This document shows, one piece after another, positions 7,659 to 15,889 of a stretch of DNA of 56,301 bases. The position numbers and the translations under genes are program-made. The stretch is from contig JALWMA010000106.1 of NCBI GenBank assembly GCA_027081015.1, positions 12,506-68,806 on the forward strand, read 5' to 3'. The notes below the pieces were generated by a model. It did no database searches. It was not told the origin of the DNA and saw only the letters and a list, made by a program, of their open reading frames with translations. Source of the DNA: Campylobacterales bacterium (GTDB taxonomy: Bacteria; Campylobacterota; Campylobacteria; Campylobacterales; Hydrogenimonadaceae). Each line of letters starts with the position of its first letter. The stretch's first letter is position 1.

Positions 7659-9350
7659 ATGGAGATGACCGGAGCACAGATGGTAATCGAGGCTATGAAG
7701 CTGGAGGGGGTGGATACCGTGTTCGGCTACCCCGGCGGGGCCATCATGAACGTCTACGATGAGATGTATAAACAGAAAGATTTCAAACATATCCTTACTC
7801 GCCACGAACAGGCGGCCGTGCACGCGGCGGAGGGATACGCCCGCGCCACCGGCAAGGTAGGAGTCGCTTTCGTGACCAGCGGCCCCGGCTTCACCAACGC
7901 CGTCACCGGCCTTGCCACGGCCTATATGGACTCCATTCCGCTCGTCGTCATAAGCGGCCAGGTGCCGATCACGCTGATAGGGACGGACGCTTTTCAGGAG
8001 ATCGACGCCACCGGGATCAGCCGCGCCTGCACCAAGCACAACTATCTCGTTAGAAGTGCGAGCGAGCTTCCCCTGATTCTGAAAGAGGCTTTCTATATAG
8101 CCAGCAGCGGCCGCCCCGGCCCCGTACATGTGGATATACCCAAGGATGTTACGGCGGAGCTGGCCAAATTCGACTATCCGACACGTGTGGATATCCCGAC
8201 ATACAGACCGACCACGAAGGGAAACGTACGCCAGATAAAGAAGGCGGCCGAAGCAATCTGCAGGGCGAAGCGCCCGGTCTTCTATCTGGGAGGCGGCATA
8301 ATACACTCGGGCAGTGCCGAACTGGTGCGAGAATTTGTCAAAGCGACGCAGATACCTGCGGTCGAGACGCTGATGGCGCGCGGAACTCTTCGTCACGACG
8401 ACCCGCTGCTCCTGGGAATGGTCGGTATGCACGGAACCTATCAGGCCAATATGGCGATGAGCGAAGCGGACCTGATGATAGCGCTCGGGCCCCGTTTCGA
8501 CGACAGGGTAACCGGGAAGCTCTCTGAGTTCGCCAAACATGCGAAGATCATACATGTCGATATCGACCCGAGCAGCATCGGCAAGCTCGTCGATGTCGAC
8601 TACCCGATAGTGGGTGATCTGAAAGAGGTTCTCGGGGTTATGATACCCAAAGTGAAGGAGCAGGTCGATCCAGACAGGTATCAGCCTTGGCGCGAGATTC
8701 TGAAACGATACAACGAGATCCATCCGCTCGGGTACGAAGAGAGTGACAAGGTGATAAAGCCGCAGTGGGTCATAGAGCGTGTCGGGGAGCTGCTCGGTGA
8801 TGATGCGGTGATAAGTACAGATGTCGGCCAGCACCAGATGTGGACCGCCCAATTCTACCCTTTCTCTTTTCCGAGGCAGTTCATAACGAGCGGCGGTCTC
8901 GGTACGATGGGCTTCGGTTTCCCGGCCGCCATGGGGGTAAAGAGGGCGAGACCGGATAAGATAAGCGTAAACTTTACAGGCGACGGTTCGATTCTGATGA
9001 ACGTTCAGGAGCTGGTAACCGCCGTAGAGAGCAGGCTGCCGGTTATAAACATTATCCTCAACAACCACTATCTTGGAATGGTGAGACAGTGGCAGACCTT
9101 CTTCTACGAGAAACGGTATGCAGAGACCGATCTAAGTTTCCAGCCCGACTTCGTACGTCTGGCCGAAGCGTGCGGCGGCATCGGTTACAGGGTAGAGACG
9201 AAAGATGAGTTCGACGAAGCGCTCAAAGATGCGGTGGAAAAGGGTGTCGTCGCGATGATCGACGTCGTGGTCGACCGCAACGAAAATGTACTGCCGATGG
9301 TGCCAAGCGGCGGGACGCTCTACAATATGATGCTGGAATTCAAGGATTGA
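7659..9350 (+). CDS. ilvB: Acetolactate synthase, large (catalytic) subunit
   Basis: ThDP/FAD enzyme making acetolactate or acetohydroxybutyrate, the shared step of valine/leucine and isoleucine synthesis. Of 563 residues, the N-terminal Pyr domain carries the catalytic glutamate E50 in RHEQAAVHAAEGYAR; the C-terminal PP domain has the ThDP/Mg motif from GDGS (near 441) to NN (near 469). Length is normal. ATG 7659 was preferred to the upstream in-frame ATG at 7617 because AGGAG lies eight bases before it and 7617 precedes the -10 box. The regulatory subunit follows after two bases. Confidence 0.95.
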   Translation: MEMTGAQMVIEAMKLEGVDTVFGYPGGAIMNVYDEMYKQKDFKHILTRHEQAAVHAAEGYARATGKVGVAFVTSGPGFTNAVTGLATAYMDSIPLVVISGQVPITLIGTDAFQEIDATGISRACTKHNYLVRSASELPLILKEAFYIASSGRPGPVHVDIPKDVTAELAKFDYPTRVDIPTYRPTTKGNVRQIKKAAEAICRAKRPVFYLGGGIIHSGSAELVREFVKATQIPAVETLMARGTLRHDDPLLLGMVGMHGTYQANMAMSEADLMIALGPRFDDRVTGKLSEFAKHAKIIHVDIDPSSIGKLVDVDYPIVGDLKEVLGVMIPKVKEQVDPDRYQPWREILKRYNEIHPLGYEESDKVIKPQWVIERVGELLGDDAVISTDVGQHQMWTAQFYPFSFPRQFITSGGLGTMGFGFPAAMGVKRARPDKISVNFTGDGSILMNVQELVTAVESRLPVINIILNNHYLGMVRQWQTFFYEKRYAETDLSFQPDFVRLAEACGGIGYRVETKDEFDEALKDAVEKGVVAMIDVVVDRNENVLPMVPSGGTLYNMMLEFKD

Positions 9351-9352
9351 TC

Positions 9353-9826
9353 ATGAAAGTAGAAAGAAGAATCATTTCGGTAATAGTCCAGAACGAGCAT
9401 AGCGTACTCGCGCGCATAACAGGGCTCTTCGCCGCCAGAGGCTACAACATAGAGGCGTTGACGGTGGCGCCCATACCCGACAGCGATATGTCGCGTCTTA
9501 CGATAGAGACGAGGGGAAACGTGCGGGTCATAGAGCAGATCATCAAGCAGCTCCACAAGTTGATACCGACATATAAGGTCATCGAGCACGAAGAGATGAT
9601 AGAGAAAGAGATGGTCATGATGAAGTTTCCGATAAACGAATCCCTCTCCAGCATACAGGCGCTCTGCCAGGCCTACAACGGCGGAATAGCCAATGTCAGC
9701 AGCCAGCATATCATAACGATGGTGGCCGACGAGCCCAAGAGGGTGAAGCACTTCATAGAGGCTGCCCAGCGCTTTCATCCGGTAGAGATAGTACGGGGCG
9801 GCGTGGTGGCCATGGAGCGCGAATGA
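9353..9826 (+). CDS. ilvN: Acetolactate synthase, small (regulatory) subunit
   Basis: The 157-residue partner of IlvB confers valine feedback inhibition and raises activity. The N-terminal ACT domain is clear (ISVIVQNEHSVLARITGLFAARGYNIEALTVAP), followed by the C-terminal ALS_ss_C domain (MVMMKFPIN...EIVRGGVVAMER). The length fits the short IlvH/IlvN class. ATG 9353 lies two bases after the ilvB stop; a TTG at 9347 is possible but overlaps that stop. The gene's own stop overlaps the lpxD start by ATGA. Confidence 0.95.
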   Translation: MKVERRIISVIVQNEHSVLARITGLFAARGYNIEALTVAPIPDSDMSRLTIETRGNVRVIEQIIKQLHKLIPTYKVIEHEEMIEKEMVMMKFPINESLSSIQALCQAYNGGIANVSSQHIITMVADEPKRVKHFIEAAQRFHPVEIVRGGVVAMERE

Positions 9827-10779
9827 GACTCAGCGAGCTTGCGGAGTCGATCGGGGTAGAGTACAGCGGCGAAGATAGGCATATAGGGGGTCTTGCAACA
9901 CTGAAAAAGGCCACTCGAGAGGAGCTCAGCTTTCTCGACAACCCAAAATATCTGAAAGATCTCGAAAATACCGAAGCCGCAGCGGTTCTCGTGAGCCCGA
10001 AGTTCGCAGATCTCGTGCCGGAGGGGACGATCCCCCTCGTAGACGAGGAGCCCTACCTCAAACTCGCGATGGCAAGCGCCTTTTTCGCTCCCCCTCCGAT
10101 GAAGAGCGAAGGGGCCGAACCGGTGATAGGGGAGGGGAGCGAAATAGCGCCCGGTGTCAACTTCGGCAAAGATGTGAAGGTCGGCAGAGGTGTAACGATA
10201 ATGCCCGGCTGCTATATCGGGGACGATACGGTCATCGGCGACGGTACGCTGATCTACCCAAATGTGACGCTCTATAGCCGTACCGTAATAGGAAAAGGGT
10301 GCATCATTCATGCCGGTACGGTCATAGGGAGCGACGGCTACGGGTTTGCCCACACCAAAGATGGAAGGCATGTAAAGCTATATCAGCTCGGAAACGTCGT
10401 CATAGAGGATGATGTGGAGATAGGCGCAAACTGTGCGATAGACAGAGGAACGCTCGATTCGACCCTCATAAAGGAGGGTGCGAAACTCGACAATCTCGTA
10501 CATGTGGCCCACAACTGTGAAGTTGGAGAGTATTCCCTGATTACGGGGCAGGTGGGGCTTTCCGGATCTACGAAGCTCGGCAGGAATGTGGTCATGGGCG
10601 GTCAGAGCGGCACCGCCGGGCACCTGGAGATCGGGCCCTTCGCCACGATCGCGGCGCGCGGCGGTGTCACTAAATCGATAGAGGGTTCGAAGACATATGC
10701 GGGGTTCCCGCTTATGGAGCACAAAAAGTGGCTGAGGCTCAATGCCATGCTGTCGAGGCTTTTGGAGAAGAAAAAGTGA
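9823..10779 (+). CDS. lpxD: UDP-3-O-(3-hydroxyacyl)glucosamine N-acyltransferase
   Basis: Third enzyme of lipid A synthesis, adding the N-linked hydroxyacyl chain. The 318-residue protein has an N-terminal uridine-binding domain (LSELAESIGVEYSGE...LSFLDNPKYLKDL) and then a left-handed beta helix of hexapeptide repeats. The catalytic-type histidine is H230 in HVAHNCEVG, matching the HNCxIG of the family; the C-terminal helices (MEHKKWLRLNAMLSRL) bind acyl carrier protein in homologues. Start overlaps ilvN (ATGA), so a lipid A gene is translationally coupled to an amino-acid operon. A strong terminator follows at 10792. Confidence 0.95.
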   Translation: MRLSELAESIGVEYSGEDRHIGGLATLKKATREELSFLDNPKYLKDLENTEAAAVLVSPKFADLVPEGTIPLVDEEPYLKLAMASAFFAPPPMKSEGAEPVIGEGSEIAPGVNFGKDVKVGRGVTIMPGCYIGDDTVIGDGTLIYPNVTLYSRTVIGKGCIIHAGTVIGSDGYGFAHTKDGRHVKLYQLGNVVIEDDVEIGANCAIDRGTLDSTLIKEGAKLDNLVHVAHNCEVGEYSLITGQVGLSGSTKLGRNVVMGGQSGTAGHLEIGPFATIAARGGVTKSIEGSKTYAGFPLMEHKKWLRLNAMLSRLLEKKK

Positions 10780-10791
10780 TATAATAGAGCC

Positions 10792-10823
10792 GATTTTACG
10801 CTTGCTGCGTAAAATCTCTTTTT
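10792..10823 (+). terminator. Intrinsic terminator after lpxD
   Basis: Perfect 10-bp stem GATTTTACGC / GCGTAAAATC (10792-10801 / 10807-10816), five-base loop, then TCTTTTTC. The stem sequence is close to the right-hand hairpin of repeat family 1 (59-81 and 35038-35060), suggesting a shared origin. Confidence 0.85.
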
Positions 10824-10888
10824 CAACTCTAAACAGCCCGCGGCCCGTTGACGGATGCCGATAGAAAAGTTCAAAGCAGGAGAAGATA

Positions 10889-11116
10889 ATGAAAGAAGCG
10901 CAACTCATAAAAGAGATACCGCTGGCGAGTACAGACGACGGCGCCATTACCGTGGCAACTGTCAAAGAGCCTTACGGAGAGAACTCTTCACCCATCGTAA
11001 GCCTGGGGATATGGCTCTCCAAGACGAGTGAAGAGCCGGACTGGAAAGTCCATATTCCCGTGGAGAACCTCGATCAGGTGATTGAGGCTCTTAAGGAAGC
11101 GAAGAGAGAACTTTAA
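10889..11116 (+). CDS. Small conserved protein of unknown function
   Basis: The 75-residue product begins MKEAQLIKEIPLASTDDGAITVATV and ends in a helix (ENLDQVIEALKEAKREL). It has a PDWKVHIPVENLD segment that recalls PC4-like or ssDNA-binding small beta-sheet folds, but I do not recognise the family and assign no function. AGGAG at about 10879-10883 supports ATG 10889. No signal peptide or membrane segment. It stands alone between the lpxD terminator and a hairpin at 11115, so it is probably monocistronic; base composition and codon use look like the neighbours. Confidence 0.75.
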   Translation: MKEAQLIKEIPLASTDDGAITVATVKEPYGENSSPIVSLGIWLSKTSEEPDWKVHIPVENLDQVIEALKEAKREL

Positions 11117-11146
11117 CCGAAATTGGATAGAATTTCGGTTTAAATT
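11115..11146 (+). terminator. Hairpin overlapping the stop of the small protein gene
   Basis: Stem AACCGAAAT / ATTTCGGTT (11115-11123 / 11132-11140), eight-base loop, followed by TAAATT. The stem includes part of the stop codon. A short T tail makes it a weak terminator, or a structure just upstream of the btuB ribosome site (AGGAAGG). Confidence 0.55.
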
Positions 11147-11163
11147 ATCCAGGAAGGTATGTA

Positions 11164-13041
11164 ATGAGATTTGCCAAAGGCTTCAGAGGCAGATATTTCA
11201 CTCTTGCAGCTATCGCCGCTACGGTCAGTTCTGTCCAGATTCACGCGCAGAACACCCGGGCGGTCCAGCTTCACAAGATCGTGGTATCGGCAGCCAACAC
11301 GGAACAGGAAGATGAGGATGTGACCGAAGATTTGACGGTCATCACTGCTGAAGAGATAGCCGAGAGGGGCTACAGAAACCTCAAAGATGCGCTCGCATCG
11401 GTTCCCGGAATCTCTTTCACTTCAAACGGCGGCTTCGGCCAACCCACTTCGGTATATCTACGCGGATTGCCGTCCGATCATACACTTGTACTCATCGACG
11501 GCGTACGGGCAAACGACGTTACGGGGCTAAACGGCGCCCAGTTCGAACACTTCAGGCTCGACAACGTCGAAAGAATAGAGGTTGTAAAGGGTGCGCAGAG
11601 CGGAGTATGGGGAGCTGATGCGAGTGCGGGTGTTATAAACATCATCACCAAAAAGCCGTCGGGCAAGAGCCTGTCATACGCTTTCAAATTCGGCAGTTAC
11701 GATACGAGGAGCTTCGACCTTTCGGTCGCCGACGACCTGGGAGCCTTCGACTACAGCCTGAGTGTCGCAAACTTCGAAACGGACGGTTTCTCCGCGGCCG
11801 AACCGGGGCAGGGTTCGCCTCTGTACGGTACGAGAGCTGACGATCTCGGGTATGAAGAGGACGGCTACATAAACAGGAGCTATTCGCTAAAAGCCGGTTA
11901 CGATATAACAGATCAGGATAGGCTCGAGGCCTCTTTGAACGCCATAGACGCTACGGTACACTACGACTCCGTAGATTTCACTACGGGCAATAGCGTCGAT
12001 GCACCGGACGGCCCCTTCACTATAAACAAGATAAGAGAGAGGTTTTACAAGGTCCGCTACATCAGAAGTGACGGAGCCAACACCGCAAGACTCTTCTACA
12101 ACTACTCGACCTTCAACCGCTCACAATACGGCGGCTACAGCGGACATATCAAAGAGTTCGGCCTGATCGACAGATACGACTATGTGCGAAACGGATTTCT
12201 GCAGGCGGGTGTAGGGTACCAGTCGTTTCATCAGGGGCTATCCGCCGGAGCCGACCTCGCAAAGAGCTACTCAAACAGATATATCTTCGCCGCAAACCAC
12301 AATGCCCTCTTCGGCGGTAAGACACTGTTTACACAGAGCGCAAGATACGACAACTACTCGGAGTTCGACAACAGGCTCACATACAAGCTGGGGCTGAAAC
12401 AACGGGTTGTAGACTCTTTCGCGCTGTTTGCAAACTACTCGACGGGTTACAACGTACCGACGCTATACAGGTTGTACGACAGCTGGGTAGGAAACTCCTC
12501 TTTAAATCCGGAGAAGAGCAGAGGGTATGATGCGGGGGTTGAGTATGCAGGTTTCAAGGTACTCTACTTCAGCCAGAGGATTGAGGATCTGATCGACTTC
12601 AGCTACACGACGTTCCGCTACTACAATGTTGCCGGAAGATCGAAGTTCGAAGGAGTGGAAGCCTCCTATTCCGGTACGGCTTTCGATCAGATAACCTATG
12701 ACCTGGGGTATACGCACCTGATAAAGGCGCGGGATGCTGCCGGTACAGATCTGCCCAGGAGAGCTTCCGATATGTTCAGTTACTCTTTGACATGGTATCC
12801 GAGCGAAGAGCATACGGTCAACCTCAACGGCTACTATGTCGGCAAGCGGTTCGACGATGCGGCTAAAACTCTCCAGACCGGCAAATACAGTGTCACAAAC
12901 CTCTCTTTGAGACACAACTTCGCAAAAGGGTATACAGGAGAGATAGAGGTAAGAAACCTATTCGACAGATTCTACCAGGAGGTCGACGGATATGCGACCG
13001 CCGGACGATCGGTATATATAGGAATAAGCGCGAAGTACTGA
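11164..13041 (+). CDS. btuB: TonB-dependent outer-membrane receptor, BtuB-like (probable cobalamin)
   Basis: The 625-residue beta-barrel receptor has a signal peptide (about 1-25, ending IHAQ), a TonB-box-like segment LHKIVVSA at about 36-43, a plug domain (VTVIT..., LRGLPSDHTLVLIDGVRAND, VERIEVVKGAQSGVWGADASAGVINIITK) and a 22-strand-type barrel ending in an aromatic strand. The plug motifs and the ending NLFDRFYQEVDGYATAGRSVYIGISAKY resemble E. coli BtuB more than siderophore receptors. The position next to cobalamin-independent metE and a riboswitch-like RNA supports vitamin B12 as substrate. AGGAAGG precedes ATG 11164. No btuCDF genes are in the window. Confidence 0.8.
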   Translation: MRFAKGFRGRYFTLAAIAATVSSVQIHAQNTRAVQLHKIVVSAANTEQEDEDVTEDLTVITAEEIAERGYRNLKDALASVPGISFTSNGGFGQPTSVYLRGLPSDHTLVLIDGVRANDVTGLNGAQFEHFRLDNVERIEVVKGAQSGVWGADASAGVINIITKKPSGKSLSYAFKFGSYDTRSFDLSVADDLGAFDYSLSVANFETDGFSAAEPGQGSPLYGTRADDLGYEEDGYINRSYSLKAGYDITDQDRLEASLNAIDATVHYDSVDFTTGNSVDAPDGPFTINKIRERFYKVRYIRSDGANTARLFYNYSTFNRSQYGGYSGHIKEFGLIDRYDYVRNGFLQAGVGYQSFHQGLSAGADLAKSYSNRYIFAANHNALFGGKTLFTQSARYDNYSEFDNRLTYKLGLKQRVVDSFALFANYSTGYNVPTLYRLYDSWVGNSSLNPEKSRGYDAGVEYAGFKVLYFSQRIEDLIDFSYTTFRYYNVAGRSKFEGVEASYSGTAFDQITYDLGYTHLIKARDAAGTDLPRRASDMFSYSLTWYPSEEHTVNLNGYYVGKRFDDAAKTLQTGKYSVTNLSLRHNFAKGYTGEIEVRNLFDRFYQEVDGYATAGRSVYIGISAKY

Positions 13042-13042
13042 G

Positions 13043-13378
13043 ATGAGATACCCGCGCGGCTTCAGAGGCAGCTATTTTACGCTGGCTGCCATACAGGCTC
13101 TAAGCAGTGAGACCTTGCTGCATGCACTCAAGAGTGCCTATCTATCCAGTGCGGTCGTCTACACTCTTTTTGGTCAAAACGGATCGGACGATCCGCCCGA
13201 CAGGGAGTTCGAGTGTCCATGTTCGAACAGGCTTCGCAGGGACAACTCAAAGCCCTGCCACTGTAACTGCCTCTTCAGACGCAGGGCGTGGCTGCTTTTT
13301 CACCTGAGCAAATTTTTCAGGCGAACGCTCTGCCGATGCCGCAAAACAAAAACAGGACTTGCACCTCCCATCTTCTGA
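13043..13378 (+). pseudogene. Remnant or small ORF sharing the BtuB signal peptide
   Basis: Starting two bases after the btuB stop, codons 1-17 encode MRYPRGFRGSYFTLAAI, nearly the same as BtuB MRFAKGFRGRYFTLAAI, with several synonymous base changes. This indicates an old paralogous coding start rather than a recent duplication. Beyond it the open frame (111 codons) gives a basic, cysteine-rich sequence (CPC, CHCNC) with no receptor features, and it runs through the riboswitch-like segment. I read it as the decayed start of a second receptor gene whose frame stays open by chance; a genuine small exported protein cannot be excluded. Confidence 0.4.
13165..13345 (+). ncRNA. Cobalamin-riboswitch-like leader upstream of metE
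   Basis: Elements in order resemble the cobalamin riboswitch core: AGGGA (13202), a hairpin GTTCGA...TCGAAC with loop GTGTCCATGT (cf. GTGnnAAt), an extra stem GCAGGG/CCCTGC, then GCCACTGTAAC (13257-13267), close to the CGCnACTGTAA hallmark, and a later hairpin CCTGA...TCAGG. A clear B12 box (AGCCAGGAGACCTGCC-like) was not found, so the call is tentative. Genomic logic fits: a B12 off-switch ahead of B12-independent methionine synthase, downstream of btuB. Confidence 0.38.
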
Positions 13379-13590
13379 CATAACGACTTTACCGGTACCA
13401 TAAAGATGTATCCGTAAATATGCATATTACGCTGTTTACGCAGACTGTTAGATAACTGATTTAAATCATCTCTGAATCTAAGGTTTCGAAGCTTCAGGGG
13501 GTTGTAGGGCCGGCCGGGCCCTGCCGGATTGCGGGCTTGCCCGGAATTTTCGTAATCAGTTAGATAAAAATTGTTTAAAAAAGGATAGCT
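13379..13590. other. metE leader with inverted repeats
   Basis: Non-coding. It holds family-1 repeat copy C (13481-13555, reversed), flanked by a 9-bp inverted repeat TAACTGATT / AATCAGTTA (13453-13461 / 13554-13562), so the whole block can fold as one hairpin. AAGGA at 13581-13585 serves metE. No clear -10 box stands out. Confidence 0.5.
13481..13555 (-). repeat. Dispersed intergenic repeat, family 1, copy C
   Basis: On the minus strand it reads TTACGAAAATTCCGGGCAAG, then GGCAGGGCCCGGCCGGCCC, ACAACCCCCTGAAGCTTCGAA, the same block order as copies A and F. It is the only copy in this orientation within the window and lies in the metE leader. Confidence 0.7.
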
Positions 13591-15885
13591 ATGTCAAAAA
13601 AATATAGAAGTTGGGTGACAGGTTTTGCGAGAATCGGAGAGCAGAGAGAGTTGAAAAGGGCGCTCGAAAGCTACTGGAAGGGTGAATCCTCTTTCGATGA
13701 AGTGGAGAGGGTTTCGGAGAGGCTCAAACGTAGACACTGGGGCTACCAGAGAGATGCCGGTATAGATGCGGTGAGTACAAACGACTTCTCACTCTACGAC
13801 CAGACCCTGGATATGGTAGAGACTCTGGGCCTTGTGCCGGAGAGGTTCAGGGATATAGATGATAAAACGGCAAGATATTTCGCAATGGCCCGCGGTGATA
13901 GGAGCCATACGGCGATGGAGATGACAAAGTGGTTCAATACAAACTACCACTACATCGTACCGGAACTACGTGCGGGCATGAGCTACAAGATAGATATCTC
14001 CAAGATAAGAGCTGAGTACGAAGCGGCCAAAAGCGAGGGGGTAGAGCCCAAGATAAACGTCATCGGGCCTCTCACTTTTCTCGCCAACGCCAGGAGAACA
14101 GACGGCTACAACCCGGATGCTTTGACGCTATTTGCGGAGATTCTGCCCGCTTATGTATCGCTTTTCGAAGAGATCGACGCTCTTGGCGACTCGGTTACGA
14201 TACAGGTCGAGGAGCCCGTATTGGTTACGCAGAGGGCCGCTGAATTGTCGCTTTTGGTCAAAGAGGCGTACGACAGGCTCTGCAGTGCGGCAAAAAAGAG
14301 CGATATTTACGTAGTGACATACTTCGACCATGCCAAGGAGGCTGTCGCCCGGCTGGTTCAGACCCCGATAGAGGGGATCGGCCTCGACTTTGTCCACGGC
14401 AGTGCCAATATGGAGGTTCTCGATATCGTAGCCGAAAGCGGCAAAACCCTCGTAGCCGGTGTGATAGACGGCAGAAACATCTGGATAAGCGACATCGAAA
14501 GCAGGCTCTCTCTTCTCGGTGAGATCGCGAAGAGGGTTCCGAAAGAGAGGATAGTGGTATCTACCTCCTGCTCGCTACTGCATGTACCCTATACCCTGAA
14601 GTACGAAAAGAGACTCGACGAAAAGATAAAGTCGTGGCTTGCGTTCGGTGTGGAGAAGCTCGACGAGCTCTCGCTTTTGAGCAGGCTCTTTTTCGACGGG
14701 GCCGACTCGCTCGATGCACAGGAGGCCCTGAAATATGCGCACAACCGTGATGCCGTTGCGGACAGGAAGAGCTCTTCACTCATTCACGATCCTGCGGTCA
14801 AAGAGAGGATGAGCAGGATAGATGAGCTAAAGAAGGGGAGGGAGCCGTACGAGAGCAGAATAGCCGTTCAGCACGAGCGGTTCAAATACCCTCCCCTGTG
14901 TACCACGACTATAGGGAGCTTTCCGCAGACGCCTGAGGTTCGTGCCGTAAGGAGGGATTTTAGAAACGGTTCGATAACAGAGGTCGAGTATGTCGAGAAG
15001 ATGAAGGGCTTCATCAGGGAGTGTGTAGAGTTCCAGGAGCGGATAGGGCTGGAGGTGCTCGTACACGGTGAGTTCGAACGCAACGACATGGTAGAGTATT
15101 TCGGGGAGCAGCTGCAGGGTATCGCGTTTAGTGAAAACGGCTGGGTCCAGAGCTACGGAAGCAGATGTGTAAAACCGCCGATAATCTATGGAGATGTGAG
15201 CCGTCCCGAACCGATGACGCTCTTTTGGAGCGAATATGCGCAGAGCCTGACCGAGAGGCCGATGAAGGGGATGCTCACCGGACCGGTGACGATCCTGAAC
15301 TGGTCGTTTGTGCGCGACGATCAGCCCAGAAGCGAAACATGTTACCAGATAGCCCTCGCGATAAGGGACGAGGTCGACGACCTCCAAAAGGCGGGTATCG
15401 GTATGATTCAGGTGGATGAGGCGGCATTCAAAGAGGGGTATCCGCTAAGAGACTCCGAGAGGCCCGCTTACGAGAAGTTCGCCCTCGAAAGCTTCTGGAT
15501 AACCACAAACGTCGCCAAGCCCGATACGCAGATACACACCCATATGTGTTACAGTGACTTCAACGACATCATAGATACCATAGAGGCGATGGATGCGGAT
15601 GTCATATCGATAGAGACGGCAAGGAGCGGAAATGCGCTGCTGAAGGTTTTCAAAGAGCACTCCTACAGGAAGGAGGTCGGACCGGGTGTATACGATATCC
15701 ATTCACCACGCATACCGAGTGTAGAGGAGATAGAGAGGCAGATCCGTCTTCTTCTCGAGGTGCTTCCGGCAAGGCAGTTGTGGATCAATCCCGACTGCGG
15801 TCTCAAAACCAGAAGATGGGAAGAGGTCGAACCGAGTCTGCAAAATATGGTAGAAGCGGTAAAAAGGGTGCGCGCATCGCTCTGA
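13591..15885 (+). CDS. metE: Cobalamin-independent methionine synthase
   Basis: Transfers the methyl group of 5-methyltetrahydropteroyl-triglutamate to homocysteine without B12. At 764 residues it is full length, with two barrel domains. The zinc ligands are present at H651 and C653 (THMCYSDF), E675 (ISIETARSG) and C736 (NPDCGLKTR), each exactly ten residues after the E. coli ligands H641/C643/E665/C726. The N terminus is slightly unusual (KKYRSWVTGFARIGEQRELKRALESYWKG) but includes the expected folate-site pattern. AAGGA precedes ATG 13591. Likely regulated by cobalamin through the leader RNA and the neighbouring receptor. Confidence 0.95.
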   Translation: MSKKYRSWVTGFARIGEQRELKRALESYWKGESSFDEVERVSERLKRRHWGYQRDAGIDAVSTNDFSLYDQTLDMVETLGLVPERFRDIDDKTARYFAMARGDRSHTAMEMTKWFNTNYHYIVPELRAGMSYKIDISKIRAEYEAAKSEGVEPKINVIGPLTFLANARRTDGYNPDALTLFAEILPAYVSLFEEIDALGDSVTIQVEEPVLVTQRAAELSLLVKEAYDRLCSAAKKSDIYVVTYFDHAKEAVARLVQTPIEGIGLDFVHGSANMEVLDIVAESGKTLVAGVIDGRNIWISDIESRLSLLGEIAKRVPKERIVVSTSCSLLHVPYTLKYEKRLDEKIKSWLAFGVEKLDELSLLSRLFFDGADSLDAQEALKYAHNRDAVADRKSSSLIHDPAVKERMSRIDELKKGREPYESRIAVQHERFKYPPLCTTTIGSFPQTPEVRAVRRDFRNGSITEVEYVEKMKGFIRECVEFQERIGLEVLVHGEFERNDMVEYFGEQLQGIAFSENGWVQSYGSRCVKPPIIYGDVSRPEPMTLFWSEYAQSLTERPMKGMLTGPVTILNWSFVRDDQPRSETCYQIALAIRDEVDDLQKAGIGMIQVDEAAFKEGYPLRDSERPAYEKFALESFWITTNVAKPDTQIHTHMCYSDFNDIIDTIEAMDADVISIETARSGNALLKVFKEHSYRKEVGPGVYDIHSPRIPSVEEIERQIRLLLEVLPARQLWINPDCGLKTRRWEEVEPSLQNMVEAVKRVRASL

Positions 15886-15889
15886 TGCG

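Noticed and set aside
6471-9068. Long antisense frames opposite the phosphatase gene and ilvB (373 and 474 codons).
   Set aside because: Both oppose well-supported genes and give low-complexity Arg/His/Leu-rich sequences typical of shadow frames.
13201-13340. RNase P RNA, tmRNA, 4.5S RNA, TPP or SAM riboswitch in the btuB-metE spacer.
   Set aside because: Their hallmark sequences are not found; only the cobalamin-core-like GCCACTGTAAC and neighbouring elements fit.
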